A stretch of DNA of 64,000 nt from Epiperipatus broadwayi (GCA_028023455.1 JAQFVV010006453.1:1224001-1288000); one strand, 5' to 3'. Shown: positions 36,091 to 51,775, counted from the first letter of the stretch. Notes: generated by a model from the sequence alone, not told the origin. Made by a program: numbers and translations.

Positions 36091-36730
36091 TAATTAAAAA
36101 TCCTCAAAACAACAAATTAGCAATGGCTACCAACTGACAACAGGATTGGCATTTTATCAAAGGAATGTAATCAAAAACAGCAAATGAATTTCACCAAACA
36201 TATATAGCTGGCAGACATAAAACCAATTAACAAAATGGCAACAGGTCATCACATAAATAGTTCAGTTTTTCATTGATCAATCAGTTGAGTTCAATCTATC
36301 AGTTGAGATCACAATCAGATCAGTTCAGTTCATTCTAAGAATTCAGTCTATCAGTTCTTTCAGCAGTCAATCAATCAGTTGACAATGCAGTGTTAAAAGC
36401 TATTGGAAGCATATCGCTTTGCTCCAGCCTGAGTCTGATGAAACAGCAGTCTGCCTGGTACAAGTGGTGCCTGCCTAACAACTTAAAAAACCACCAGGAT
36501 ATCTAACTATCTTAAAAAAGAGTACCATGAGTTAACAAGCATAGAAACCTCTGCAAAAACCTCAAATCCAACTGGTTTGAAAGATCTTCATGTGAAGCAG
36601 CAACCAAGCAAGAAGACAAAATTCTATTGGAAATAAATTTCATAACAAACAGCAAGAAGTATCCACATTCTGAAATCCTAAGTAATAAATAACATTTTCT
36701 TATTTCCATTTCTAATTAATGTAGCCATTG
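36091..36730 (+). repeat. Less AT-rich island with TATA-like box and CAGTT repeats; possible LTR relic
   Basis: This 640-bp stretch is visibly richer in G and C than its surroundings. It has cacataaatag (36253) followed by many degenerate ATCAGTTGA/CAGTTCAGTT repeats (36260-36380). The layout resembles the island at 62250-62830 (ataaatag, then TTCAG-type repeats, then ccaccagga, then atccacattct). Promoter or LTR identity is a guess. Confidence 0.3.
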
Positions 36731-37226
36731 CAATCCTTAAAGCCTCCAGAGTCAATTAATAAATGAACTCCATAGCAAGCATAAAGAACTATTGATGTGT
36801 GTGTTTTTAAATGCCATGTATTATTTAATGCTTTTGTTATATTCTAGTTTATTGTATGAATTAAGAATGTGTGTGGTCATTATTTGTAATTATTATTGTC
36901 TAATTTAATTAAGTTTTTATAAAATAGTTAAAATTAGAATAATAAGTACTTATTTAAAAATAAATTATCTTTAAACATAACATTTGTCTGTCAATTCTTT
37001 TACTACTAATTGAAGCAACAATTTGTTATTGTATTATTTTCGATTGAGATAGTTGGGATATCTTAGGTGCTGAATTAGTTTGCCAGCATTCAAAGAACAT
37101 TATTTACTTTGGTAATTAACTGGCACCCAGGGTTTACTCCAAAACAATAAAGTGCTTTGAATGATAGGTGTTGAATTCTGAAGTGAAATGACATCTGTGT
37201 CCTTGAAACATAGCCATATTTATATA

Positions 37227-37228
<2 letters not shown>
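36731..37228. other. AT-rich interval, nothing recognised
   Basis: No supported feature. Confidence 0.4.

Positions 37229-37280
<52 letters not shown>
37229..37280. repeat. (TA)n microsatellite
   Basis: About 26 AT units. It generates IYIYIY open frames on both strands that are not genes. Confidence 0.95.
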
Positions 37281-37282
<2 letters not shown>

Positions 37283-39660
37283 CTCGGCTTGGATACAGGT
37301 ACTCTTTGGGTACTCTCTTCTTTGCCTAAGGGGACAGTGTGGAGCAATAATTAAATTGCATTGGTGTGGATTAAACATATAAATTATAATTGTATCATAT
37401 TTTGTATAAAAGTTTTACAAGTTATATTTCATAAAACTATTTTATTAAAGAGTTAAAGTGCATGTTAGATGTTGTTTACTATCAATCTGATAAATACACT
37501 ATCCAGTTCAATATATATATATATAACAAAAATAATAATTGTGATCACAATAATTTTTAATTAACAGATATTTTATTTGTATATATATATAGCCTTCAGG
37601 TTGAATAGAGTTTATGGTAAAATAAAATTTCTATTTTGTATATTTATTTTTGAATTATTTTTTTAATAACTAATTTAATGAAATCATTTTTTTTTAAAAA
37701 AAAAAAGTGACTTTATCAAGTAAAATTTTAAAAAAAAAACTACGACCAGATTTTAATAAAAAAATGTAAAAAAAAAAATTCTTCATTTTTAATACATAAA
37801 TTTAGATTAAATTCAGCCTTCTGCTATAATAGTAATGATAAATAGAATAAAAAATCATATAACATTACAATATCTAAAAACCAAAATTTTATTAAAATTC
37901 TTCCATGATCATAGTTGAAAAGATCTATTTGTTAATAGATAAAACTATAGTCATGAATGAATTTTAGAAAAATTTTGTATTTTTTATGGTGTTTTTTTTT
38001 TTTAGCTACTATTGTAATGTTATACGATTTTCTATTTTTTTAAAATAAATTTAAATATATCAAAAAATATTTTAGTATTATGTATATTTACTATTATTAT
38101 GCACTGAAAATCTGTAATTATGAGAAGGAAATTAACCTCTGATCATGCTATTATAAATCTCCATGCAGGGAATTAAAAAATGTGGCTGTCTTTCTCCTCT
38201 CATAGGTTGGCTAAATTTGTACCATTCAATTGTCAATCACAACATTGGTCATGAAGTGGATTTAGGCCCTGATATGTGCATGGTCAGTGGGAGTTGATAT
38301 ACATACGAATGCGCTCTACCTTAAGTGATTTACTTTGGCTTTTGAAACTCTTATTGATGGGTGAGTGCACAAAGTTTATAAACAGTGAATGATTGGAGTT
38401 AATTTCCTTTTGAATTCTATACATATTTCATTTTTATAATTATGTATCAAATTAATGAAATTAAATATAATGCATAAAAACATCTTATATATATAATATA
38501 CCATAAACAATATCCATAAAATACCTGGAACAGCATTCTAAGCTTTAGTTCATTTTTCTTAATTATTCCTGCCATCTATGGTCAAAAACATAAACTAAAA
38601 TTATTATAAAAATGAAATCATTTAATATGAAAATATGATAAAACTTTTCAATCCGTCTATAGGAGCACCATGACATCAAATCATTGTGCTTTCTGTGAAA
38701 CATTTAAATGAAAACAATCTAATGAGTATTGAATGGTGGATTTTATTGGATTAAAATCGACATTCCCAAAACTAATGTTCACTTTAAAAAGAATAGTATG
38801 CTAATGCTATTATAGATTGTATTGAACTTCAAAGTCATCTTTGATTAATATTTAGTTATTTCATTTTGAAATATATTATGTAAATTAGCTTTATTAACTT
38901 AATAGTTATATATATCTGGGATGTATGTTTCAAATATTTCGATTACATGAAAGTAATGACTCACATAAGTTCTTATATCTATATTTTTCCATTAATTATA
39001 ACAACAATCAAGTAAAATATATAAAGTTTTCACAAGAAGGCAGACCCTCAAGACTTGCTAATTACTATGAGTGCCTGAGGCTTTTTTGTCTTTAGTTAAT
39101 AATTAGTCATCTACTTACTACAATATTGGATGATTAGCTATGGTAAATGTAGCTAACTATCTGAAAAAATAATCCAAAACTGGTCAAACACTTTTCAAGT
39201 TGTCTCAGTTCAAATTCAAACTAAAAAAAAAAGCTTTGCAAATGGATGCATTATCATTATAGCACAGGACGCTCAGTTATATATATATATGAAGACAATT
39301 AAGTAAGAATTAGATATATGAATTGACGAATAAGTAAACAGATCTATAATGTTTTATGATAAAACTAATAAAAAGCTATGAATATATATGAATATTTATA
39401 TAGAAATAAATCAGAAAGATATAAAGACCCTTATTAGTATTAATCAAATTTTCTAAAATAAAACTTTATGAGATTACTACATGTAAACAAATGTATTTAC
39501 TACTTTATATGTGTATATAGTGATAGAAATAATTAGTTTAGTAAATAATACTATTAAGAAATTTAGTTTCCTATTGCCATAGTTTAGAATTGAAGCTAAG
39601 ACATTTAATAAAGGTGAGCTATTTATTAAAAAAAGCCTATTTATCTCTAAACAAAGATCT
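37281..39660. other. AT-rich interval without recognised features
   Basis: No gene or element identified. A slightly less AT-rich patch at 38160-38380 is unassigned. Confidence 0.4.
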
Positions 39661-39665
39661 CTACA

Positions 39666-40045
39666 GCACGCCCTCGTAAATGAACTGTGTAGGAAAAATT
39701 AATATTCGTAGACTTCTTGGTTGCTGGAAGGTAAGCATTTGATTGCCTCCTCTCCCTGCCTCGTTTTACTTGCTAGCTAAAAATTGTTAGATATCCATTT
39801 ACTGATCAGAGTCGGGTTACTAAAAATTGTCATTTTATAAAAATATCATATAGATTTGGCATCCCCTCATAAATAAACTATGAAGGAAACATCCAATAGT
39901 CTGCATACTTCTCGGTTGCTGGGAGGTGGGTGTTTGAGTGCCCCTCCCCGTCTTGTTTACCTTTCTAGCTAAAATTTGTTAAATATCCATTTACTAATCA
40001 AGGTTGGGCTAAAAAAATTGTCATTTTATAAAAATATCATAAATA
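39666..40045. repeat. Tandem duplication, two units of about 190 bp
   Basis: Units at 39666-39857 and 39858-40045 share gcccctc-taaat-aactgtg at the start, ttctcggttgctgg in the middle and attgtcattttataaaaata at the end. Identity is about 80%, so it is older than the 25.5-kb duplication. Confidence 0.88.
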
Positions 40046-40970
40046 TTTTTTTTTTAATATCCACAAATCAAATTATTATATTTTATACTACTCAGACGAG
40101 ATTAAAGCTGCTTTAATAATCACTTATATATATATATTTCATTATTTTTATTTTAAGTTTTTGAAACTTCTTAAGGCTCTAAAACATATGAGATTTTAAA
40201 AATAAATTTTCAGATAATAGAATTAAATGAGTTTATATTTGAACACCTGATAAATAATCGAATTTTGTCTATTTATAAATTTAAAAAGTAGACAGATTTA
40301 CAGTCGAATAAACGTGAGATATTCTTAACAGATTGAAAAAATCGAACGTCTGTTGAAAATCATTTTACTAATTTTTAACCTTTCAAATAAGGACTAATTC
40401 TAAATTAATTATATTGACACAAAACAAAGAGAAATTATATTTAAAATAGATAGATCATTTATTAAATAAAATTTAAACATCACACACACTTTTAATGAAT
40501 CCAGATTAATAGAGTTGTTTTATTTTCTTACCAGTAATAGTTGTAAACAAATTTGCAACAAATCTTTGCCTTTTTTTTTTCAGATTTAAAAACTTAATAA
40601 GCCATGAGCATGACAAGAAGATACTGTAAAAGGTTATATTATGAGTTCTTTGGTAGATAGTATAAAAGAAAATAATGTATTCTTAACATTAGTTGAATCA
40701 ACTTTTTGATTAAATGTCTTCTGAGGTTCACCTTAATGGTTGATAGCAAACTCAGAATCAATTCCCATTAGAATCTATCAGAATAATATTGATAAAATTA
40801 AAAATTAAAAAATTTAATTCAGAATACATGAAGATTTATTCTGCCATCCAAACATCAAATGATTTCCATAGCCATAAGTTGTACAATTATACAAATATTT
40901 TTAGATAACCTATAATTTAAAAAAAATATGATGGCGATGGCGAAGTACATAATTAAATTAAAATTAAACA
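40046..40970. other. AT-rich interval, nothing recognised
   Basis: No supported feature. Confidence 0.4.
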
Positions 40971-44185
<3,215 letters not shown>

Positions 44186-44189
44186 AAAT

Positions 44190-44590
44190 ATCATCCTCAT
44201 CATCACCATCATTATCAACCATTATCAATCCACTGCAGGATGAAGGTCTCTCCAAGTTTAATCCATCTTCTCTGATCTTTAGCTTCTCTTCTCCACATCA
44301 CCCCTGCACACTTTTTTATTTCATCCATCTATCACACATGTGGTCTCTTTCTGGGTCTTTAACAATCTCTTGGAATCCAGTTTAAGATTTCAAATGACCA
44401 TCTATTATCATCTCTTCTGGCAATATGTCCAGCCTAACTCCACTTCAATCTTTTAATTTTTTCAATGAGGTCAGTAACATCTGTTTGTTCTCTTACCCAT
44501 ACATTGCATTTTTGATCCCTTTTTGTTACTCCTAACATGCATCTCTCCATACTTCTTTGAGTGGTCTGGTGTCATATAGTTGATAAAATA
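44190..44590 (-). pseudogene. LINE C-terminal fragment (family B)
   Basis: The minus strand from 44590 encodes MCMLGVTKRDQK, then EKIKRLKWSWAGHIARRDDN, then NWIPRDC-RPRKRPHV, DEIKKCAGVMWRREAKDQRRW, ending in a (GAT)n tract at 44190-44220. This is the most readable copy of the family also at 2605, 9597 and 10575. It is 5'-truncated. Confidence 0.7.
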
Positions 44591-44594
44591 GAGA

Positions 44595-45060
44595 TTTTAC
44601 TCAGTATGCTTGAGACAAATTAAAGAAAATCTGGAATCAGTATAACATCAGAACAGCTTTCCAAAGCCATACTACTCCATAAGGAACTCTAACATCTACA
44701 AAGACTAAACTTGAAATGCTGAAAAGCAAAAAAAAAAACTGTATATGAAATAGTATGTGAATTCGGAAGATTATATATTGGTGAGACTAGTCACCCCATT
44801 GAAAAGTGATTGCAAGAGCACAAACTGATTATTAGAAGAGAGAAAGCAGATAAGTCTAAGGTAACTGATCATAGATGTGCCAATGAATTTATGTTCAACT
44901 GGGAAAATACAAAAATATTGGATAGAGAGGACACAGAACAAAGAAGAAAATTCAAAAAAGCTGCTCATGTGATAATGGCAGATAATCCCATAAGTCAACT
45001 TAGTCTGATTATACATAATGTATTGAAACCATTAATTTATGTTTTCTCTTAGAAAAAAGT
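44595..45060 (+). pseudogene. Penelope-like element C-terminus with GIY-YIG endonuclease
   Basis: A plus-strand frame reads LRQIKENLESV, then RNSNIYKD, then (after frame changes) TVYEIVCEFGRLYIGETSHPIEK, a stop, and LQEHKLIIRREKADKSKVTDH, CANEFMFNWENTKILDRED, RKFKKAAHVIM. The VYEIVC...LYIGET core followed by R/K-EH is the GIY-YIG endonuclease that ends Penelope-like polyproteins; WEN.K-L-RE is its conserved second half. It lacks the RT upstream, where an antisense LINE scrap begins. Frameshifts make it non-functional. Confidence 0.75.
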
Positions 45061-45117
45061 GCAAAAATTAGAAGGAAATTGCTAGATAAGTATATGAATT
45101 TTTTATTGATTGTTGCC

Positions 45118-45252
45118 TTGGGCAGGATGGCTCAGTTGGTTGGAGCATTACCTTAAAATTCAATATTCAAGAATGTAAAGATCCAAGTTTTATTCCTCTG
45201 CTAGTACTATCATTGGTCAGGTCAGAAACATCTGAAGAAGAGGAGAAACGTT
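45118..45252 (+). other. tRNA-like segment followed by hammerhead-like boxes
   Basis: At 45123-45150 ggatggctcagttggttgga matches a tRNA A box, with a weak B-box-like aagttttattcc at 45185. At 45232-45252 CTGAAGA...GAAACGTT follows, the CUGANGA/GAAAC arrangement reported near Penelope-like termini. It directly follows the GIY-YIG relic, so it may be that element's 3' region, possibly joined to a SINE. Confidence 0.4.
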
Positions 45253-45918
45253 ATGCATATACTAACAGATGAATGTAATTGGAAAATTCAAATAAAATTA
45301 AATTTTGCTGAAGACATTCAATACTTAATATTAGACAATGGAAATAATCCAATATATAAATACAACTAAAATACCATCATCATAAGCCTTTGGGAAAACA
45401 ATGTGTGCCTTGTAGGATATTCTACTACTATTATGCAATATATATATTTATTTTCTGTAATTTCTTATTTTCTGATTTATTCTGTTTATATTATTAATCC
45501 AATGTTATTACTTAATTATTGTTTTATTCAATATCATGGGATGAGATCTACAATTGTTTCCAAATTTGTATGTGTAATAAAGTTCTTTGAAAGTTAAAGT
45601 CAATAAATAATAATTTACCATGTTTTAATAATTAAAAATATATTAATTTCAATCTTATTGTTACTTTTAATTTTCCTGATTTTCTTTTTTATTAGAAATG
45701 TAAATTATTTATCAAAGATCAAGTTAATGAACAAAAATGTTAATACAGCGATATTGAAACAAACTAATTTATGTTTTGGTCATATGACTTTTTCATCCAA
45801 TAACTCTTCAGCAAAAGACGGTTCAAAATTTTATATTTCCATTTATCTATCTACAATTCTTTTGGCTGTCAATATTTTTGTAGCTACTAACTGTATATAT
45901 GTATTCAAAACATATACA
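45253..45918. other. AT-rich interval, nothing recognised
   Basis: No supported feature; the small frames here have no recognisable motif. Confidence 0.4.
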
Positions 45919-45938
45919 ATATTTATTCAATACTAATT

Positions 45939-46048
45939 TGTCAAGCATTGGTGGTCGAGAGGTCAGCGACAGCTGCTTTACAAGGAGTTGTCCCGGGTTA
46001 GTGGGTTCGCTTCTCGGCTGATGCTATGACACATGGGAAAATATATAT
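45939..46048 (+). mobile_element. tRNA-only SINE with 20-bp target-site duplication
   Basis: A box tggtcgagaggtc (45952), long variable region, B box ggttcgcttctcg (46004), constant end gatgctatgacacatg and a tail AAAATATATATAT. It is flanked by atatttattcaatactaatt at 45919-45938 and 46049-46068, identical over 20 bp. The body is about 110 bp with no LINE-derived tail. Confidence 0.9.
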
Positions 46049-46069
46049 ATATTTATTCAATACTAATTA

Positions 46070-47955
46070 CTAATTTGGAGTATCCATAATCGTTTTGAAA
46101 CAAATTACATGAATACGGAAATTCTATTGTATTTGAATAGAAAAAGACATAAATACCTTTATTATTCAAAATGTGTGAAGAATGAAAAGTATAATGAAAA
46201 CAAAGATTGTAAATAATTGTGAGCAGTCAGATATTACTGAAGAAAGTGAAAAATAATAGATACTACCATCAATAATATATATATTTGATAAGTGATTAAT
46301 TTTTTTAAGAATAAAATATGTAGCAGCTGTTAATGAAGATGACAGAAGGGAAAAAAGTAGAAAGTATATTTTCATTTTTTTAAGAAATCAGTTTTTATTT
46401 TTAAAAAAATTAATCTCATTTTTCCCTACTTGTTAGAGACTTTGATTAAAAATCTACGAAATAAAAAAACGCTTTGAAAACAATCGAAACCTAAAGACGA
46501 CAATCTCATAGTTTTTTATAATTTTATACAGAGCAATGGAATAATAATTTTTTTACAATTTTTTGTTTTCTTTGTGCGTGTTCACGTGTATGTGTGCATG
46601 TGAAAAATAATAGAATTATCATGATTAATGGTTAACACTACACTGAATGTCAAGCTTTTTAAAAATTTTCTTTAATCTTTTTGTTTTTTAGCTTAAAAAA
46701 ATCTTAAATAGTTTATTTAGAAAATAATAACCATACCTTAATATTATAAACAAAGAAAAAAAATCACATGATCCCTTTAGAACTAACTATTTATTCCATT
46801 CCATATCTGCCACCTATTTGATGAGTGAGTAATCAGTTGATGCTAGATATAATGCTTTTTGAATCTTTATCCAATGCTGTTTTATGCATAGCGCTAGATT
46901 AATACCTGACTTAGGATCTTTGTTAAACAGAAGTTAAGGCATCTGAATGTTTTTAAGGATAAAAGACTGTTGGGTGTCTTATTGGCAAAGTCAAGTCAAA
47001 AATTAATCTGGGAATGTAAATAGGTCAGAAATGTATAAAAAAGTTAAGAAATATATCTAACTTTTAATTATTCACGTTTACAGTAGATATCATTATTAAC
47101 TCTTTATTAATGATAGTATGTTCTTTTAAAAAATTCAATTTGATGCCTTCTTTTCTATTTTTTTTATTGGTTCAGTTAGCTATCAATATTCTTCAAAGCA
47201 AATTAATAGAAACACAAACAGAATTACGTCCTAAAGAAGTCTGTTAATCTGTAGAAATTTAGGAGTTGTAATAAAAAGGCACTATCAAGATCTAAAAATA
47301 AAACACCAAATAATCACTTATATCATTCACTTTTTAATCACTCTTATTAAGTTATAATGATTACAATAAAAACCTAGAGATGTATATTTGTGAGTTTATA
47401 CACAATTTTTAAGTCTCACTCTATTTATGCTTATATATAGATGTATAATAAAAGAAAGCATTATATAACTAAATAAAGACTATAGTTAGCTTTCAGCATA
47501 ACCATCATCCTAAGTATATAAGTGAACATATGTATAGCATTCGCATACACTCCAAAATTATTTTATGCTCATTTTAGCTTCCGAAAAAAAGAAAGATAGT
47601 AAGAACAAAAAATTAAAGGAGGCTTCTATATACATCAATCCATATAACTAAATGATATAGACTCACCTTTGATCTAAACATTTTAGCTTATATGATTACC
47701 ATTCTTTCATTGTATTCAAACATCCAAAGAAAGTTTTAATATGTTGACACAATTGCTAATTGAAATTACTTCAAAACTGGTTATGCAATATTAAACACTC
47801 ACTGCAAAAAAGAAATGATTATTATCTACTAGTTAGTAAAATCTTGTGAATATTTTTTATCAATTTCAGATAAGAATACCTAGCTGAGAAGTCAAAACAA
47901 CTCTTTGTAAAGTTGTGCTGTAATAATCCTTTGTTACAATTATTCAATAAAAAAG
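46070..47955. other. AT-rich interval without recognised features
   Basis: No gene or element identified on either strand. Confidence 0.4.
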
Positions 47956-47960
47956 GAATA

Positions 47961-49420
47961 AGCAAGATTGTGGTAATTATCATGGAATTTCATTATTATC
48001 GATACAGCAAAAGTCTGTTTAACAGTTTTGTTGAATAGATTGCTTCCCATTATAGCTGAATGGTTACAGAGATTCAGTGTGGATTTAGAAAATCAAGAAG
48101 CACTATAGATGTATATATATTTTTTGGTAGGCAAATGCAGGAAAAGTATCAGTATAAAGAAATAATTTATATATCGCTTTATTGATTTGGTAAAGGCATT
48201 TGGTTCATTTAATAGGTCAAGTCTTTGGTATTGTTTGAAATTAATTGATTGTCCAACCAAAATTTATTCATATTACACATACTTTACATAATGGAATGAG
48301 AGGAAATGTTATTACTAGAGATAGAGGCATTTGAAATGATAATTCAATGTCAGTCAAGAATGTGAACTTGCCCCAACTTCGTTTTCAATTTTATGATAAT
48401 GATCTTTGGAACTGTTTACAGCTAGATTAATAAGACAGGGACCATGATACAATACAGTTTATTAGTGAGATTTTTAATTTGAATTAGTTAAAAGTAAAAA
48501 CACAATCTTCATCTTGAATTTTGGATTTACAGTATGCTGATAATTGTTCTATTTTTGTCAGGTCAAAGATCAATTACAAAAAGTTCTTAATGTTTTAAAT
48601 GAAACTTAGATCTTGGTTTATCAATTAATGTTCACAAAATGCAAGTTCTTTATCAGCCAGTGTCAGAAGATAAATTCTCAGCAACATTCAACTTGGGCAG
48701 TTATAAACTTGATAATATAAATCAATTTAAATACCTTTTTTAGTTTTAGAAGTAGAAAAGTAGATTTAGATGTTGAGATTTAATGCAGGCTTCAATATGC
48801 GGCTGCTGCTTTTAACAATTTTAAAAAAAAATAGAGTATTTCATCATAGGAAGCTAACTACTGAAACTAAGTCAGCTTTATGTAAAGCTGTTATTTTATT
48901 TAATTTATTGTATGGATGTGAAACTTGGACACCCTATTGGTGCAATATAAAGGTATTAGAAAAGTTTCAGTTAAGAATGCTCCAGACAATTTTAAAAATA
49001 TAGTGGCAATATTGTAAAACCAATCAACATGTTTTTCAGCTTGCAGGATATGGTACTATTCAGTCCACCATTGTAAAATCGCATCTTCACTGAACTGGAC
49101 AAGTAAAATGAATAAATAATGAAAGGTTTCTTTAAAGAGTATTGTATGGTGAACTTGAGCATGAGTTTTATTGGAGACCTATTTCAAAGACATTCTTAAG
49201 AAATGCAATGTCAATTGCTCCCATTGAGAAAATATGGCAGGGAATAGAATACATAGATATGGTGTTCAAGTATTTCCGAAAGAAAATTTTTGCTGAGGAA
49301 ACTAAAAGATAATAACAAGATAACAGAAAATTGAACCAGCATGGTCTATATGTGGATGTATTTGTGGTCCACAGATTGGTTTATATAGTCACTGCAAAAC
49401 TCATTTTTAGAGTAGTTTCT
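47961..49420 (+). pseudogene. Non-LTR retrotransposon reverse-transcriptase relic (family C)
   Basis: Starts with DCGNYHGISLLSI (RT fingers block), then QCGFRKSRSTIDM-like and YIALIDLVKAFGSFNRSSLW (the D....F block, with G replacing D in KAFD), and later LSINVHKMQVL. The open piece at 48770-49003 gives FHHRKLTTETKSALCKAVI and LLYGCETWTPYWCN. It ends near 49350-49410 with a C-terminal finger (CGCICGPQIGLYSHCKTH). Domain order is right for a LINE ORF2 lacking its endonuclease. Numerous stops and frame changes show it is long dead. It differs in sequence from the Tx1-like element and from family B. I do not assign the clade. Confidence 0.75.
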
Positions 49421-49618
49421 CTCTCTTCATTTCTTTTTTTTATTGGGGGTGGAGAGTTGGAATGGCCATACTCTTTGTTGAGTGCTGTTTATTATTATTT
49501 ACTGCCCAATATTGAAATTTTTTTAACTATTTAAAAATACTGCATTTTTACTTTGGATTTGATTTATAGATTATGAAGATTAGAACATAGCATGCAAACA
49601 TCGATATTGTATATATCC

Positions 49619-49732
49619 TTATATTGCTAAAAGGATGTTGCCTTGACAACAGTTTGAAATTGTTGATTGTATTGATACTGGAATTGACTAAGTATTGACT
49701 GTTTTTTTAATGATAATATATATATATATATA
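49619..49732 (+). repeat. Copy of the SINE tail found at 10478-10570
   Basis: Shares ttgccttgacaacagtttga and gactaagtattgactg-type sequence with 10468-10570, and likewise ends in (TA)n at 49718-49732. No tRNA-like head is visible, so it is 5'-truncated. Confidence 0.7.
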
Positions 49733-49984
49733 TTAGAAGTTCATTAAAAAAAAAACCAAATACAAATTACATTTTAAAATTTTCATTTACATATACTGCA
49801 AGGGAAACAAAGTAGCACGTATCAAAAAATATAAGATTGTAATTAATTTCCAGATTGTATTTATAAGACTATTGAATAACAAAATTTTTATTGTTATACA
49901 AATTGTATAAGCACTTGTTTATTATTATGCTTATTTAATGCAGTGTGATTCTCATTTAAAAAATTAATTACACCACATGGAACA

Positions 49985-50062
49985 GGTTAGCTGCTTTACA
50001 AGCACTTGTCCCGGATTAGAGGATTCGCTTCCCGGCTGATACTATGACACATGAAAATATAT
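49985..50062 (+). mobile_element. tRNA-derived SINE, 5'-truncated
   Basis: Begins within the D-arm region (ggttagctgctttacaagca), has B box ggattcgcttccc and the constant end gatactatgacacatg followed by AAAATATATA. Same family as 45939 and 11705; the A box is missing. Confidence 0.75.
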
Positions 50063-50589
50063 ATATATATCAAGCAATGATTTATGAGAGCAAAAAATTA
50101 AAAAATACTCCTTAGTAATCAAATAACATTTCATCTTATAACAGCTAACTACATCTAACAGTATGATAAATAAATTAGAATTTTTGTAAATAATAACTAA
50201 ATAATCAAAGAAACTTATCTTCTTTTTTTTTTTCAAATATAGTTAATTATTAACACAATTTAAGCTTTATAAAATATGATTCAGAAAAATTTTCCAATCT
50301 TTTAACACATTTTTCTTTTACTGAGAGACTTTAATATTAATCAAAACTAAAAAATGGAATTTTATTATTTTCGTAAACTATAATCAAATGTGTTATTTAT
50401 GCGGAAGCTCCTGAAATCCCCAATGATCTATATGAAAACTAATACAACTCTGTCAAAAAAGAAACAAGGGCACAATGGGCTCGTCTCCACCTTAGCTTAG
50501 ATTGGATGTCATTTAACTTATTGACTTGTTACAATTTAATGTGATTTATATATAATAATACAATTTCAGGGCAGCCGTATACCGTTCTG
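50063..50589. other. AT-rich interval, nothing recognised
   Basis: No supported feature. Confidence 0.4.
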
Positions 50590-50608
50590 AAATCATTATA
50601 ACTGAAAC

Positions 50609-50715
50609 GTCAAGCGTTGTTAGCCGAGAGGTCATCGCATCCGCCTTGCAAGCAAGTAGTTGGTCGCAGACGGTTGTGGATTCGCGTCCCGGATGATGCT
50701 ATGACATATGAAAAA
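50609..50715 (+). mobile_element. tRNA-only SINE with 19-bp target-site duplication
   Basis: A box tagccgagaggtc (50620), anticodon-like stem, long variable arm, B box ggattcgcgtccc (50676), constant end gatgctatgacatatg and an A-tail. Flanked by aaatcattataactgaaac at 50590-50608 and 50716-50734, identical. The perfect duplication indicates a recent insertion. Confidence 0.92.
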
Positions 50716-50734
50716 AAATCATTATAACTGAAAC

Positions 50735-51070
50735 TACATTAAACATATATACATATATTTCACACTCTGTGTTGTAAATCATTAATAAATTGTGTGCTTA
50801 TATACATACCTCCAATCTCAAGTACAGGTGGGTCCATTCTGTACTTTTTCATTTATTTATTTATTTATATATAGCTTACCAGGAGGTTTCAGAAGCTTCT
50901 CCTTAAATATAATCTATATTTGAGCTATTGCAATTTATATTTAAATAATCTGTGTTATACATTTTTTTGATTAATAAAATTTAGTGCTACGGATTTGTTT
51001 TAAAAAATCCATATTTCTTAATTTTATAATTTATAATTAGCCTATTCATTCAGTATGCTGAAGGTTTCTC
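50735..51070. other. AT-rich interval, nothing recognised
   Basis: No supported feature; (TTTA)n-like run at 50850-50870. Confidence 0.4.
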
Positions 51071-51775
51071 ATATAAGTAAATAGAGGGATTCGAACTTAG
51101 AATTTTTTTTGGCTATATTTATTCTCCAATCCATATCAAACAGCCGATACACATGACGACAGACATATGAAAAATATGTATGATTCCCAATATACATATT
51201 TTGGGCTGAACCAGCACTCATCAGTTGAGCTAAATAATAATCTACCACACATATATACAATCAGTGCTCAGCTTATATAAAGATAGTAATTCCTTAAACT
51301 TTAATGTAAAGACTTCAACCTTCTCACCCTATCATCTATTTCATTGAAAAACCAATTATGGAAAACTCACTCTGACACCTCATGTATAGGAAAGTATCCG
51401 TCTTATACATAAGGGGTCAGAGTGACTTGAGGTTAACATGGGCATGATAACATTATTGGCATAAGCATGAGATTTCGGAATTCTAGCATCAGATTTTCAA
51501 TGGTATGGATGGCCGAAGAGTTGGAGGTCGGAGTAGATTAAAACCTGTCCATTGAAGTATAAGGATTTGCTATCTTAATATAAACTGAGCACTGATTGTA
51601 TATATGTATGGAAGATGATAATCTGGACCAACTGATGAGTGCTGGTTCAGCACGAATTATTATATTGGTGATTATTTCTTTTCTGCATGTGTGTGGTCAT
51701 GTGTATCAGTAGTATGAGATAGTGTGGAGGGTGAAGTGGCTTGAAAGTCTGAGTTCAAATCCCCTATATTTATAT
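51071..51775. mobile_element. Palindromic SINE-like element (family F), copy 2, with nested inner hairpin
   Basis: Left arm 51071-51296 and right arm 51560-51775 are inverted copies. Each arm, read outward from the centre, runs from gagcactgattgtatata through ccaactgatgagtgctggtt to a B-box-like end (aagttcgaatccctc on the left arm's minus strand). Between them (51368-51424) is a second hairpin, cactctgac...gtcagagtg. The whole 705-bp unit could fold into one long cruciform. Confidence 0.8.
51632..51668 (+). ncRNA. Candidate hammerhead-ribozyme core (degenerate)
   Basis: CTGATGA (51632-51638), then a perfect 6-bp hairpin gtgctg-gtt-cagcac (51639-51653), then GAA (51654-51656). Flanking ccaa (51628-51631) and ttgg (51665-51668) can close a stem I. 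This matches the hammerhead layout CUGANGA - stem II - GAA. Stem III is very short and altered in this copy. The competing reading is a tRNA-like D arm (tagctcaactgatgagtgc in the sister copy). Confidence 0.35.

Noticed and set aside
36512-36709. Minus-strand 65-codon frame
   Set aside because: No recognisable motif and no splice or start context; the region looks like a non-coding island.
50609-50715. Functional tRNA gene
   Set aside because: A and B boxes are present but the acceptor arms do not pair, the unit has an A-tail and it is flanked by a target-site duplication, so it is a SINE.
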